A stretch of 64,000 bases of DNA, taken from contig JAUEDM010000004.1 of the NCBI GenBank assembly GCA_033439685.1, positions 1,178,001 through 1,242,000 of the forward strand, read 5' to 3'. Below the pieces are notes generated by a model. The model saw only the letters and a list, made by a program, of their open reading frames with translations, made no database searches and was not told the origin of the DNA. Position numbers and translations under genes: made by a program. This document shows, piece by piece, positions 31,795 to 42,097 of this stretch. The first letter of the stretch is position 1. Every line of letters begins with the position of its first letter. Source of the DNA: Apodospora peruviana (Eukaryota; Ascomycota; Sordariomycetes; Sordariales; Lasiosphaeriaceae).

Positions 31795-32130
31795 GATGAG
31801 TGACACTTGGACAGTTAGTTCACACAAGAGCCGGTATCCAGGTAAGTAAAAACCTAGTACTTGGCCAAAAGTATCACATTGCGGTCTGTTTGTGTGACTG
31901 TCATGATTTGCTCTTAAATTACGAGGTTTACTCATTAAACATCTCATTACCTGGACTTGACCAGGAACAACTAAAAACCAAACAACCCATCCCAAACATG
32001 CCCAATGTAAAACGAGATTTCTAAATCTGGGTTGACCCAAAAACAAATCCAGAACAAGCCACCCTAAACATATCATATATCAACTGATTCCATATTACCC
32101 TCCACATCCCTCTCTTCCCACAAGGATAGT
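31795..32130. other. Short intergenic region between convergent genes
   Basis: About 335 bp separating the 3' ends of the Rkm5-like and transglutaminase-like genes. AT-rich, with nothing further seen. Confidence 0.5.
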
Positions 32131-34194
32131 TCAAATCAATTCCCACATAGCCAGACCCTTTAAACTATACCCGCACCGTCCCTTCCTCGTCAACCAATAC
32201 TCCCTCGTCACCCCGCGCGCACTCTTCCCATCCAAAGTATCAAGCGCATACATCGTGATCGTCTGCCCTGGCACGCCCAGATCTCTAGCCCTGATATCCG
32301 CCCAGAACCAGTGCCCGTCCGTCTCCAGAGCAACCATATCGTCCTTCCGTCCATCCAACCCTTTAATAGCAATCAAGAAAAGAAACTGCTTCCCCTTCCC
32401 GTGCTTTTCGGGGATCCAGTGCTCACAAATCTTCTCAAACTGAAACCTAACAAATTCTCCACTATAAACCGGAATCCTCCTCGCCCTCGGCTCAAACGTA
32501 AACTCATTCAGCCCCTCCTCCGTCGCGCTTCCGTACCACATCGCCGGCTGCTCGCCCCCGGGCACCGGCCCGACCACGTACTCCTCCCACGTCGGTCTCC
32601 GTCCATCCGCCCGGAAAAAATGGTTCGGATCCTCAGGAAAGTGTCTGAGTCCAATAATCTCGTTACTCAAGTAAAACATCTCGGGCGCAAAGCGCTGCTT
32701 GTACTGCCTATCATCCCCCAGCGCGCCCGCGCCCCAGCACGGATCAACGAGCTTCCACTGCCCGCCATCGATACGGACGGCGTTCCAGGCGTGGCCGGTC
32801 GGGTCGGCCGGCGGCGGCGGCTGACCGGGCTGCACAGGCTTGAAGCCGTAGCCCTTGCCGTGGCCGCAGACGACCAGAACCTCGAGTCCGGCGCGCTCGG
32901 CGACAGCATGAAATATCTTGGCGAACCCCTCGCACACGGCTTTGCCCGAAAAGATCTGCTCGGCGGGAGTCATGCCAAACGGGATCGTGTCGGTGAATAA
33001 GCCGTGCACGTCGTAGACGATGTTGTGGTGCGCCCAGGTAAAGATCGCGCGGGCTTTGTCGGTTAGTGATGGGAAGGGGTCGCAGAGCACGTGGGCGAGG
33101 TAGCCGACGGGGTCGTGGCGCGGGAGAGAGGAAAGCGGGTGCTGCGCGGCGGCCGCGTCGGGCAGGGAGAAGTCGCGGCATATAAGGCATTGGTTCCCCG
33201 TGGCGAGCGGAGAAGGGGCAGAAGGCCGTGATGCCACGGCTTCGATCTGGGCGATGGTTGGTCGGGAGCTCAGCGGAATGGGCGGCGGGGCGGGACCAGT
33301 AGAGGAGGGTCTGCTGCCGCCACCAAACCCGCTTTCCAGCGCGGAATTGGGCGATCGGTAGCTCGCTGGAGGGGGTGGCAGGCGCCGAGACGGAAGAGCT
33401 GGGGAAGACTCGTCTTGAGCATGCGTAGTAGTGCCCGGTCTGGAGGGGAGGCGTGGGGGGAGGGACGGTCTTGGTGGTTCGGCAATGCGAGAGGAGGCAG
33501 GCCTGGACGGGAGGGACGGCGGCGACGTGGTGGTGGTGGTGGTGGTGGTGGTAGCAGCTGCATTTCGCTCGGCGAATTCCCTGGCGCGTTGTGCTTCGCG
33601 TTCACGCTTCGTTGGCGGGAGCGGTGGAAGGTTGGCCTGGTCGAGGGTGGGCGGCAATCTCCTCGTGGGCTGGCTGTTGGTGGTGGTGTCGGAGGATGTT
33701 GTTGTCTGGCCCAGGGACAGGTTGGATATGGTCGACAAGTAGGAGACGTCGGACGAGTTGGAGTTTCTGCGGCCGGGCTGCGCGAATTGGCCCGACGGAC
33801 GCCGTGACGGGAGCGCAGGTGAGGTTTGCTGCTGAGACGAGTTGCGGGTCGGCAGCGGAGGGGGGAGCGTCGCTGTCCGGCCGGGGGTTGGAGGTGGCAG
33901 TATGCCCCCAGCCCCAGGCCCAGTTACCTGCTCGGTGTTTCGCCGGGGCACTTGGGGCGTCCTCTCGGCGGTGACGATGGCACGCGCCGGCCGGGGCGGG
34001 ATCGAAGGGTTCGGCGGGTCATTGTGGTTCGGTGATGGTATCGCCGAGTCGGTCACGGCGCGATTGGGAGGTGGAGGGGGCGGGGCTCGTCTGGTGGCTG
34101 CGCTTGGCGGCGGGGCCTTGAAGTTCTTCTGCTTGTTCAGAGCCGCAATGCGCTCGGCCAGCGTGTTGAACTGCGGCTCGTCATCGTCGGCCAT
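32131..34194 (-). CDS. Transglutaminase-like (Cyk3/kyphoscoliosis-peptidase type) protein
   Basis: A single exon of 687 residues. The N-terminus MADDDEPQFNTLAERIAALN is followed by about 290 residues of Pro/Arg/Ser-rich sequence with many PPxxP stretches likely to bind SH3 domains, and a run of Thr encoded by a GGT repeat on the plus strand (33527-33552). From about residue 340 there is a transglutaminase-like core: the Cys421 motif SGKAVCEGFAKIFHAVAERA, His468 in DPTGHAWNAVRIDGGQWKLV and Asp484 in LVDPCWGAG. The papain-like triad is therefore complete. Related fungal proteins act at the cytokinetic ring (Cyk3), where the triad is often said to be degenerate. I see no SH3 domain here, unlike yeast Cyk3. 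Role in septation is inference. A catalytic transglutaminase or protease activity is possible. Confidence 0.75.
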   Translation of the reverse strand: MADDDEPQFNTLAERIAALNKQKNFKAPPPSAATRRAPPPPPPNRAVTDSAIPSPNHNDPPNPSIPPRPARAIVTAERTPQVPRRNTEQVTGPGAGGILPPPTPGRTATLPPPLPTRNSSQQQTSPALPSRRPSGQFAQPGRRNSNSSDVSYLSTISNLSLGQTTTSSDTTTNSQPTRRLPPTLDQANLPPLPPTKREREAQRAREFAERNAAATTTTTTTTTSPPSLPSRPASSRIAEPPRPSLPPRLPSRPGTTTHAQDESSPALPSRRLPPPPASYRSPNSALESGFGGGSRPSSTGPAPPPIPLSSRPTIAQIEAVASRPSAPSPLATGNQCLICRDFSLPDAAAAQHPLSSLPRHDPVGYLAHVLCDPFPSLTDKARAIFTWAHHNIVYDVHGLFTDTIPFGMTPAEQIFSGKAVCEGFAKIFHAVAERAGLEVLVVCGHGKGYGFKPVQPGQPPPPADPTGHAWNAVRIDGGQWKLVDPCWGAGALGDDRQYKQRFAPEMFYLSNEIIGLRHFPEDPNHFFRADGRRPTWEEYVVGPVPGGEQPAMWYGSATEEGLNEFTFEPRARRIPVYSGEFVRFQFEKICEHWIPEKHGKGKQFLFLIAIKGLDGRKDDMVALETDGHWFWADIRARDLGVPGQTITMYALDTLDGKSARGVTREYWLTRKGRCGYSLKGLAMWELI
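33527..33552 (+). repeat. (GGT)n microsatellite inside coding sequence
   Basis: Eight to nine GGT units on the plus strand encode a poly-Thr run on the minus strand, in the disordered part of the transglutaminase-like protein. Confidence 0.85.
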
Positions 34195-35466
34195 CTTGAA
34201 GTGAGGAACTGATCTGTAGGAATGGAAGCTTGGGGACCTGTGGATGAGGTGCTGGCTGACGGGTTATCAAGCAACTTGTACGGTTTAGAGTTCGGATAAG
34301 TGGTGCCTTGGTGCCTGGGACGTTCCACCAACAGAGTCTGGATTTAACCCGTACAGAACAAGGGGGGGCGGGTGGCGTAGCAATGCAGAGCCAAATTTAT
34401 TTTATTGCAAGACATCGAAGGATGGAAGATGGGCCTGATGCTGCCAAGTACAACAGAGAAGCACAGCCTCGCCTTCTCGGTCTCCATCGCTAATACCTCT
34501 CTCGTCCGCATCCCATACCAGCACACCAGGTAGGTGAGGCCCTAAACTCGGTTGAGCCTTTAGCTCTGTCTTGGGAGGCATCTGGTATGTACGGCCCTCA
34601 AATTTCCGCGTCCTTTTTCCTGGTAATAGAAGTACGGATGAGGCAGTCATTGACCCGAGGTTTGAATGACGTTCGCTTCAAATACAGGGCACAGGAAGAA
34701 AGAACGGCACTTATTGGTGGTATCTTGAAGCTTGATCCATAAAGAGGGCGGAAAAAGGGAACTGGGGATCCTGACCAAAGCTGCAACCTGACAAAGTCTG
34801 TTAAGAAAATCGGCCAATTGTGCTTCATCAAACAGAATGGAAAGTGGGTCAATCTCAGCCTTCTCCCTCCAGGCTCCAGGCTCCAGGCTCCCTGTGCTGC
34901 AACTGTGGTGGACCGAGCGTGGAGAGAGCCATGACTTCCATCCCAGCACGCCCGGCAAGCTGGCGGACGGTTCAAGGGCCGTACCTGGAATTCTTTACGG
35001 TAGGCCGCCTACTAATGCCGTCCGTAGTGCTCGCGCAGCCTTCCTCACCGCCCACAACCTGGAAGTCCGCGTAACCGCACCCTCCATTCCACTGCTGGAT
35101 GCCCACCTTGTCACAGTACAGTACAACCTTACAGCGCAATCAAGACACTGGCAGGGGCACTCCTGAACCGCATCACAAGTTTTCCCCCACCACCTCACAA
35201 CTCACGCCACAACACATCGAACATCCTTGAAAAGCAGAGAGGACCCAAAAGAACAGGCGACTCCATTTCTTACCCTTTGTCCACCCAATGCCCACGAGCC
35301 GTTTATAGGATCTGGCGGACAATCAGGTCAACTCTTGACTTGCATGGCACATCTCTATCCCCCACCTCCCCGGTACCACATTGCCCATCGCTCGACCCCG
35401 ATCAGACACAACTCCAACGCGCCTCTTGATACCTCTCTCCAGCCCATCCTGACGCGCAGCGCAGCC
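34195..35466. promoter_or_regulatory. Divergent promoter region, transglutaminase-like / F-box genes
   Basis: About 1.27 kb. It contains three tandem copies of a 7-bp AGGCTCC unit at about 34870-34891 and a CA-rich leader close to the F-box start. An in-frame ATG at 35344 would extend the F-box protein by 41 residues. No separate gene supported. Confidence 0.5.
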
Positions 35467-38400
35467 ATGGCGCACGCCGATGCCACCGAGCCGGCCCTCA
35501 CCTTCATGCGCTTGCCCAGAGAGGTCCAGAATGATATCTTCAGCCATTGCCAGCAGAACGACCTCATCTGCCTCTCGCTCGTGTCGCGCTACTTCCGAGA
35601 GCTGGCCGCCGCCCAGCTCTACCGCAACTTCCACATTGTCTTTCCTGACGAGGACGACCCTTCCTACGAAACCCCCATCGACGGGCTCGCCGGTGGCCTT
35701 GATACCTTCGTCACCAGCCCTTATGACTATGCCAAGCATCTCCGAGATCTCTCCCTCGATACCCACAGCGCCGGCGACAAGGCTGAGATCGCTTACAAAC
35801 CATATCTCTACAATGTCAGCTGTGGAAAATTTATGAATACGCTTCTGCTCCTGACGTTGCGCAAGGCAACGTCACTCGAGTCTTTCCGGTGCGTCGCCCG
35901 TTACACCACCCTCGTTCCCGGGACGACAATCTCCGTCCGCCGTCTGCTGCCCAGGACGGCGGCTGTGGATTGGAAGCCATGGGTTGTTTTGCGTAACCGA
36001 GTGGGACGCAAGCAACCGTCATATCTGTTACACTTGGCCACGCCCCGATAAGGCCATTCGCTCATCATGCTGATCTTTTTCGTCTATTAGGTGGAATATT
36101 CGAGTCGAGCTTAGTCGTCCTGTCTACAAGGCGCTCCACGACATCAACACGCTCACAAATGTCCATATCAGACTGCAGTCGGGCCCTTCTCTATACGAGA
36201 CACCACCGCCGCTACCCTTTAGCTATCAGTCGGGTACTTCTCCCGCGTCGCTTCACATGTCGGGAGGCGGTGTTTACACCCCTGCCCCACCGCCCGTTTT
36301 CGCCAACCTCCCTCCGCCGCCCTCCGTTTTCTACGTTCCTACTACAAGCGCACCCCCGCCTCCCTTACCAAAGCCGATAGCGAGGGTGAAAGCTATCAAG
36401 AAGTCGCCTCTGACCAAAGAGCCGCCGACTTTATCGGGCTTTAAAAAGCTCAAGACGCTTGCCGTACTCGACATCGATACGCTCGATGTAGTCACAGAGC
36501 TCAAAACGTGCATCCAGAACTCGGCTGGGACTCTTTCCAAGGTCAAGCTTTCCTTCTCCGACGCATTGGGCCTCCTTGCCAGAAAGCCTCCACCCGACAT
36601 CGACCCAGACGATTCGGATCAAGATGACGAGTTCCAGGCTATACCGGCCCCACCTCCTGGACAAGGGTATCATGACGATGTGAGCGGCCCCGCGAAGGCA
36701 TATCGAGCACAAGAAGAAAAAAAAAGCCAGGAATCTGTGCTGGGGAGAATCTTCGACGTAGAACCTCCTGTGGGGAAGAAGACTCAGAAAAAGACCAGGG
36801 ACAAGGAAAAGGGGCCCAAGGCTAAGGACGAGTCACCCAATCCTGGCCGTGATTTTATCAACGCCATCAAAGCGGTCTCTGCTAAACTTATGAAAGAGGT
36901 GCATGACGTTGACGATATATCAGCTTCGCAGCAAGAGATCCTGGATACGATAGAGAGCGCCGCGCGGAAGTACGTTGCTAGCGAAGAGGCAAAGACTAGC
37001 AGTGGCAAGGAGGATGATAAGGCTGAGGGGTCCACTTCCTCCGCCCCAACCCCAGCTTCGAGTGCAAGCGAAGACAAGCCAGAGACAAAGCCTGCCGATG
37101 AGACGGCTGCGTCGGATGACCTTCCAGGAGGTCTTTTCGACCAGCCTTCAAACTCAAAATCGAAAGAGACGCAGAAAGATGCGAATCCAGACGATATTGA
37201 TATTGAGGAGCCCGAAGAGCAACTTGTCATTGAACCGCAAGACCCGCCCATTAAGGATGTGGCGACAAGCGAGTCCATACCAGCACCCACCCCGGAGCCG
37301 TCCTCCAAGGAAGCGTCTGTAGCGAATAGCAGCTCCTCCGTGTCGTCGAGTGTTGGAAAGGCGGTAGCCAACCTAGCTGCGCAGAAGCTCAACCTCAAGG
37401 CCTTGACCGAGAAGCTTGACAAGTTCGAGTCTCAAGCCCAGCTGACCGCCCGAGAGAACGACGAACCCGAAGGGGTGTTTATAGAGGAGCTTCAGGGTCT
37501 TGGTCGGGATATCAAAGACGTTCAGAAGGAGATGAGCGCCGTCCAGGCTGAGATTGCAGATCTGGAACGACAGCTCTCCGGTAAAAGCAGCACCACTGCT
37601 GCAGAGACCTCGAGTCGGCAACTCGATTATTTGCGCACTACCAGGGGGATAGCACTTCAGTCGCTGGCAATCTATCTTATCCCGGTGAAGACGTCGGTGT
37701 TGTCCCGCGCCATCGACCTGCGCGTTCTCAGGCGCATCACGCTCCTTAACGTCGGGCCGCAGGCGCCCATTTGGGCGCATTTGCAGAAAGAGAATAAGGA
37801 GTCGCCTCTGCCCCTGCGCAAGATCTTTACGGATAACGTGTCGAAGGTGTTTTTGGATTTCGTCGCGCAACTCGAGGAGCTGCACGAGCTCTTCATGATG
37901 GAGAGGGACAACAAGTACAAGCCCGAGAGCTTCGCGCCCAAGACGAACGTGTCGATGGATCAGATTCGGCGGACTGTGTTGAAAAAGCACATGCCCACCC
38001 TAAAGCGGCTGATGATCAAGAACATGTCGGACACAACGTGGGACTTTAATGAGAAGGCTATTATGCTGATGTGTAAGCGCGGGAGGAACCTTGAGGAGCT
38101 GGCGTGCAGCATGGGAATACGGGCTATCGTGAGTTTTTGCTCTCTACCCACCAACATTTTGCTCTGTACTGATTTTTTTTTGTTGCAGCATATCTTCATG
38201 CAGCACCTCTCGGGGTTGGTTAGCCTGCGCGCGCTGCACATTGTGCGTCTTCGGAATGACGACACGTGCGTCTGGGTGATGCGGGAGACGAAGAAATTCT
38301 TGATTGACAATGTATCGCATCACCCGCATCTCAAGCTCGAGTGGGTCTCGGTCGACGACGAAGACCGGGTGGAACGGCTGATCCGGCCGTCGGCGAGCGT

Positions 38401-38671
38401 GACCAAGAGTAAAGACAAGAAGTCCAAGAAGTCCAAGGGCAAGCAAAAGGCTTCTAGCGCTGGTCCTGGTGGTGGTGGTGGTGGCAACAACGACATGTTT
38501 CCACTGCTCCCGCCGCCGGACAGTTGGGAGAATAGTGGGCACAGCAGCGATAGTGACGAGGACGACGAGGATCTGCACGAGATGAAGATTGAGACGTTGG
38601 AGAATGTTCATTTCTATGACGTTTGGGGGGTGAGGATCTTCAAGAAGGAGTCTGTTTATGGGCGGCTCTGA
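35467..38671 (+). CDS. Large F-box protein with disordered central region
   Basis: Three exons, 35467-35888, 36091-38128 and 38189-38671, give 980 residues. The F-box is near the N-terminus: LTFMRLPREVQNDIFSHCQQ followed by LICLSLVSRYFRELAAAQLY. F-box proteins bind Skp1 and present substrates to SCF ubiquitin ligases. Residues about 195-560 are low-complexity, with Pro-rich, Lys/Glu-rich and Ser/Ala-rich parts, and contain a likely coiled coil (LKALTEKLDKFESQAQ and DIKDVQKEMSAVQAEIADLE). The C-terminal third resembles the divergent leucine-rich part of other fungal F-box proteins (MPTLKRLMIKN, LSGLVSLRALHIVRL). It ends in a Lys-rich and Gly-rich stretch and an acidic patch. Intron 1 is 202 nt; intron 2 is 60 nt and open in frame. 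The start at 35467 was chosen over 35344 for its better context (GCAGCCATGG). The substrate is unknown. Confidence 0.78.
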
Positions 38672-39682
38672 GGTGGGTCTTTTCCTTCTGAGGGTTTGTG
38701 TGAGCGTTGAGAGGGGAACGGACGGATGGTAAGACAGAGGGGTGGTGAAGTTTCTTTTCTCCGGGAAGCAAGCGAAAATGTTGGTTTTTCTGGTTGGGAG
38801 AAAAAAGATTTTTATGTAAAGGAGGCCGGCCCCTGTGTTTTGTGTGTTTATTTGTTTGTGTGTATGTGTCGATCCTGTTTTGTTGATATTTTTTGTTGTA
38901 CACGATAGCACGAGCGATATACCAATTTGATGGATGGAGAGGCAGACAGCCAGACAAGATACACTGCCTTTGGAAGTGGAAGACGGGGAAGAGCGGAATG
39001 GTAAAGCGGGAACGGAAACGGAGGAAAATGGGATTTACAGCGAGCCAACCCAGATTTGTATTTAATTGTATGATGATTGGAATTATTTTTGTTTTGAAAT
39101 TTCCCTTTGTAGGACGGTGGGCGGATTACATGAGGAACAAGAGGTCTGAAGAGAGATGATGAGGTTGCAGATGATTGAGTGAAACTGCGCAAGTAGACCG
39201 GGTTTCGGGCCGCTATGGAATTCGGGGACCCGACTGACGGGACTCGGAAATGAGTGAAGGTTGTTTTAGAATTAGAGAGGCCGAGCAGTCCCGGCCCGAC
39301 TCGGCGGGCACTTAATACCTGCCAGACCTAATCGTCGGCCGGGTTTCCAATCCTTCCAAACAAACAAATAGGGGCTTGGAGGCAGTATGTAGTTGTAGTG
39401 CAGTTTTTATATGTCTGCATATCCGTACTTCTAATCTACGGTAACAAGAATGCTTCTGGTATAAAATCTCAACTCATAAAAACATAGCAGTTATTGGCTC
39501 AGCCAAATCCAGTCATCCAGTCATCGATAAGTCCCTAACACCTAAAGTATGGTACCTTCCTTACCTACATGAACGCCATCCGTTCTATTCGGTTAGCCGT
39601 TGCTATAATTCAGCTCAGACAGCCTCATCCCCGTTCCCCCCCCCCCATCCCAGCGTACATAACTCGTCCGCAAGTTATCCTA
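38672..39682. other. Intergenic region between convergent genes
   Basis: About 1 kb between the F-box gene and the Zn2Cys6 gene 3' ends. It has TG-rich sequence at 38820-38880 and a run of 11 C at 39636-39646. No gene supported. Confidence 0.5.
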
Positions 39683-42097
39683 TCACATAAGCATCGGCGA
39701 TCCCAACCCATACTCTATATCCATTTCCAAATCCAGATTCAAATCCACCGACGCCGTCTGCGGAGGATCAGTCGTCATAAACCCTAACCGCCGAAAATAC
39801 TCCTCCCAGAACCCACCGTCCTCCTCCTCCCCATCATCATCTCTTTCACCGTGATGCCTCTTCCCGAAACCTACATACTCCCTCAACATCCGAAGCGCCT
39901 TCCCTCTCATGTAGTCATCATCACCATCATCGTCATGCTGTCCCTTAGCCGCCGCCACCAGTGCCACCATCGAAAGCGGTCCCATCAATCCCGTGTCGCT
40001 GGTGAACATGTAGGAGTACGGATACGGCGACCTGCTGCCGCCATCCGTAACATTAGTACTGTTAAGTATCGCCCTGAGTTGCCTGGCCGGGCCGGAGGAA
40101 TGCAGAATCTCGGCGAGTTGGATGATTTCGCGCAGTCGAGGCTCATACGTCGTAGTAACTTTAGAGCCGCTGCTGTTTCCATTTCCTTTGTCTTGTGTGA
40201 AGGGAAGAAACGGAAAGGGTAGTTGCTCCTGCTCCTGCTCCTGCTGGTGAATCTGCATCAGGGTCTGGGCCGCCAGGCGCGGGTCCAGGTTCCCGTCAAG
40301 CATCAAATCACTGTCCGCCACCTCCGTGTGTTGCTGCTGCTGCTGCCAAATGGGAGGAGGAGGAGCAGGAGGAGGAAAGACACTTGTTCGCTGCTGCAGC
40401 GAAGACGTCACAACAGTAGCGGAGAAGATCTGCTGCTGCTCATCGATTCCGCTCAGCAGCAGCTGCGCGTTACGAAAGTGTAGCAGGTCAAGGTAAAAGT
40501 ACAGCACGTCAGGCGTGTCAGGTGCTCCCGTCCCAGGCAGCGCGCCGGGCCGCGTCAGGAAATCATTGACCAGCAATGTCTCAAGCCGCCTGCTGCGCGC
40601 GCGGAGGCATGTCTGCTGCTGCCGTTTTCGTTGTGCGTGTGACGGGTCGTCGTTGTCGTCGTCGTCGTCAGCAGCAGCCCAGAAGATCATAGCATTGTTT
40701 GTGTTGTCTGTATCTGCTTGCAGCTGTTGTTGTCGTCCAACAACAACCTCGTAGACCTGCGCCAAGACGTCACGCGTGAAGCAGCACATGGCGCGCTGTG
40801 CATCATGAATATCGACGAAAGGCGTCTCACGCGCGCCATCGTCAAGCCTCCGGTAGCTGTAGCCGCGCTCGGCCACGACCGGCCTCAGTCCCGTGACAAA
40901 AAAGCTGGCCGAATATTCCAGCCGGCCAAAGAGCCGGATGATGTCAGCCATATCGAACGACGAGATGTTGTTATCGGCGGCGGCGGCCGTAGTAGTGTAG
41001 TCCCGCGGGACCGGAGCGTAGGCGCTTCTCGAATCGGCGAGCAGCTCGAACGTCACCGGCGGGAGGGACTCGAGGATTTTCAGTCCATTCAAGAGGTGCG
41101 TGAGGACGGCGTGGTGGTTGGACCGGAACGTCTCGAGGCAAATGTACGCGAGACAGCAGACCAGCGTGACCTGAATGCTCTCGGGGCTCGATGATCCGAC
41201 GTGGCGCTGCAGCTTCGAGATGGACTTGTTGTACTGGTGGATGATAAACATCTCGATGCTCTCAGGAGACAGGCCGTCGGTTGTGCTGGGCTGCTCGTTC
41301 GAGGACGACGCCAGAGGACGGTAGAGCTGGTGGGCTGCCCCCAGCGCGATGGCGGCGTGCTTGACAGCCTCGTCATGATAATTAATCCGGGGCGTCAGGC
41401 GCGTCCAAAAGGGATGGAAGGTGCACAACATGTGGTGCATCGACAAGCTGTCCTCCTCGGTGGTGGCGCGGAACCGGTGGAAGAACCTCTTCTCCATGTC
41501 GGTCCCGTCGATGTCGGCCACGATGGGGCGCATGCCGGCGGATCGGAGCGACTCGTTCCATCGGTATGTCCTCAGGAACTCGGCCCTGGCGAGCTCGACC
41601 TCCTGCTGCGAGTCCTGCGGTGTTCGGTTTCGTAGAGGTACCCCATTGTCGTAGCCATCACAGGTGCGGCCTGTCGATGTGCACCGGTAGCAGGCCGGTT
41701 TCTCTTCGCCGCATTTAACGCGTCGGATCCTAGACAGGAAGAAAAAGAACGAGTTCAAAAGTCAGTTGAGGTGAACCTCGGGGTACGGAACCTGGTCTTT
41801 GGTCATATCTGAAGGGCACCGGCGCCCCCATTGGGTCTGTCTCGTGGGGACTAACTCACTTGCTGATGGTAGTCGCGTCAGTCAAAGGGCAATCTGACCA
41901 AGAACGGAGAAAGATGGGCTGACGAGCAGAGAGAGGTGTGGGGATATGGCTTACCAAGTGATGCAGCCAGTCCTGACCTTCGGCTTGCTGGCCCTCGTGC
42001 GTTTCTTTGGCCGGTTCTCTTGTTGCGCGGAGACGGAAGCAGAGGGCGATGGACTGCTGGTGTGTGCCCTGGAGCTAGTGGTGCTGCTCTCAGCCAT
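39683..42097 (-). CDS. Zn2Cys6 transcription factor with a 3-nt microexon
   Basis: Exon 1 is 42097-41955, exon 2 is 41862-41860 (three bases, CAA) and exon 3 is 41729-39683, giving 730 residues. The binuclear zinc cluster has Cys45, Cys48, Cys55, Cys62, Cys65 and Cys72 (GCITCKIRRVKCGEEKPACY, then RCTSTGRTC). Cys48 is TG|C and Lys49 is AA|G, so both are built across the microexon. Splicing exon 1 straight to exon 3 keeps the frame but gives Trp in place of Cys48-Lys49. A basic stretch (RPKKRTRASKPKVRTG) precedes the cluster. A fungal-specific transcription factor middle region follows (FHPFWTRLTPRINYHDEAVK, AAIALGAAHQLYRPL), with poly-Gln and acidic loops later. Such proteins are nuclear DNA-binding regulators. 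The target genes cannot be told from context. The next gene is leu1, but this is not the Leu3 type. Confidence 0.88.
41860..41862 (-). other. Putative 3-nt coding microexon (CAA)
   Basis: On the minus strand the upstream intron (41954-41863, 92 nt) has donor GTAAGC, branch site CTGAC and acceptor ATCAG. The downstream intron (41859-41730, 130 nt) has donor GTGAGT, branch site CTGAC and acceptor TCTAG. The three bases between them complete TGC and start AAG, restoring the C-x2-C-K of the zinc cluster. Confidence 0.8.

Noticed and set aside
36784..37422. 212-codon frame antisense to the F-box gene
   Set aside because: Mirrors the Lys/Glu/Ser-rich sense region and has no features of its own.
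41730..41954. Single intron joining exon 1 of the Zn2Cys6 gene directly to the large exon
   Set aside because: Keeps the frame but yields Trp at the second zinc-ligand position; the microexon model restores the full six-Cys cluster with good splice signals.
39683..42097. Zn2Cys6 gene as the Leu3 regulator of adjacent leu1
   Set aside because: Adjacency only; zinc cluster and linker do not look like Leu3, and the two genes are separated by 4.3 kb.
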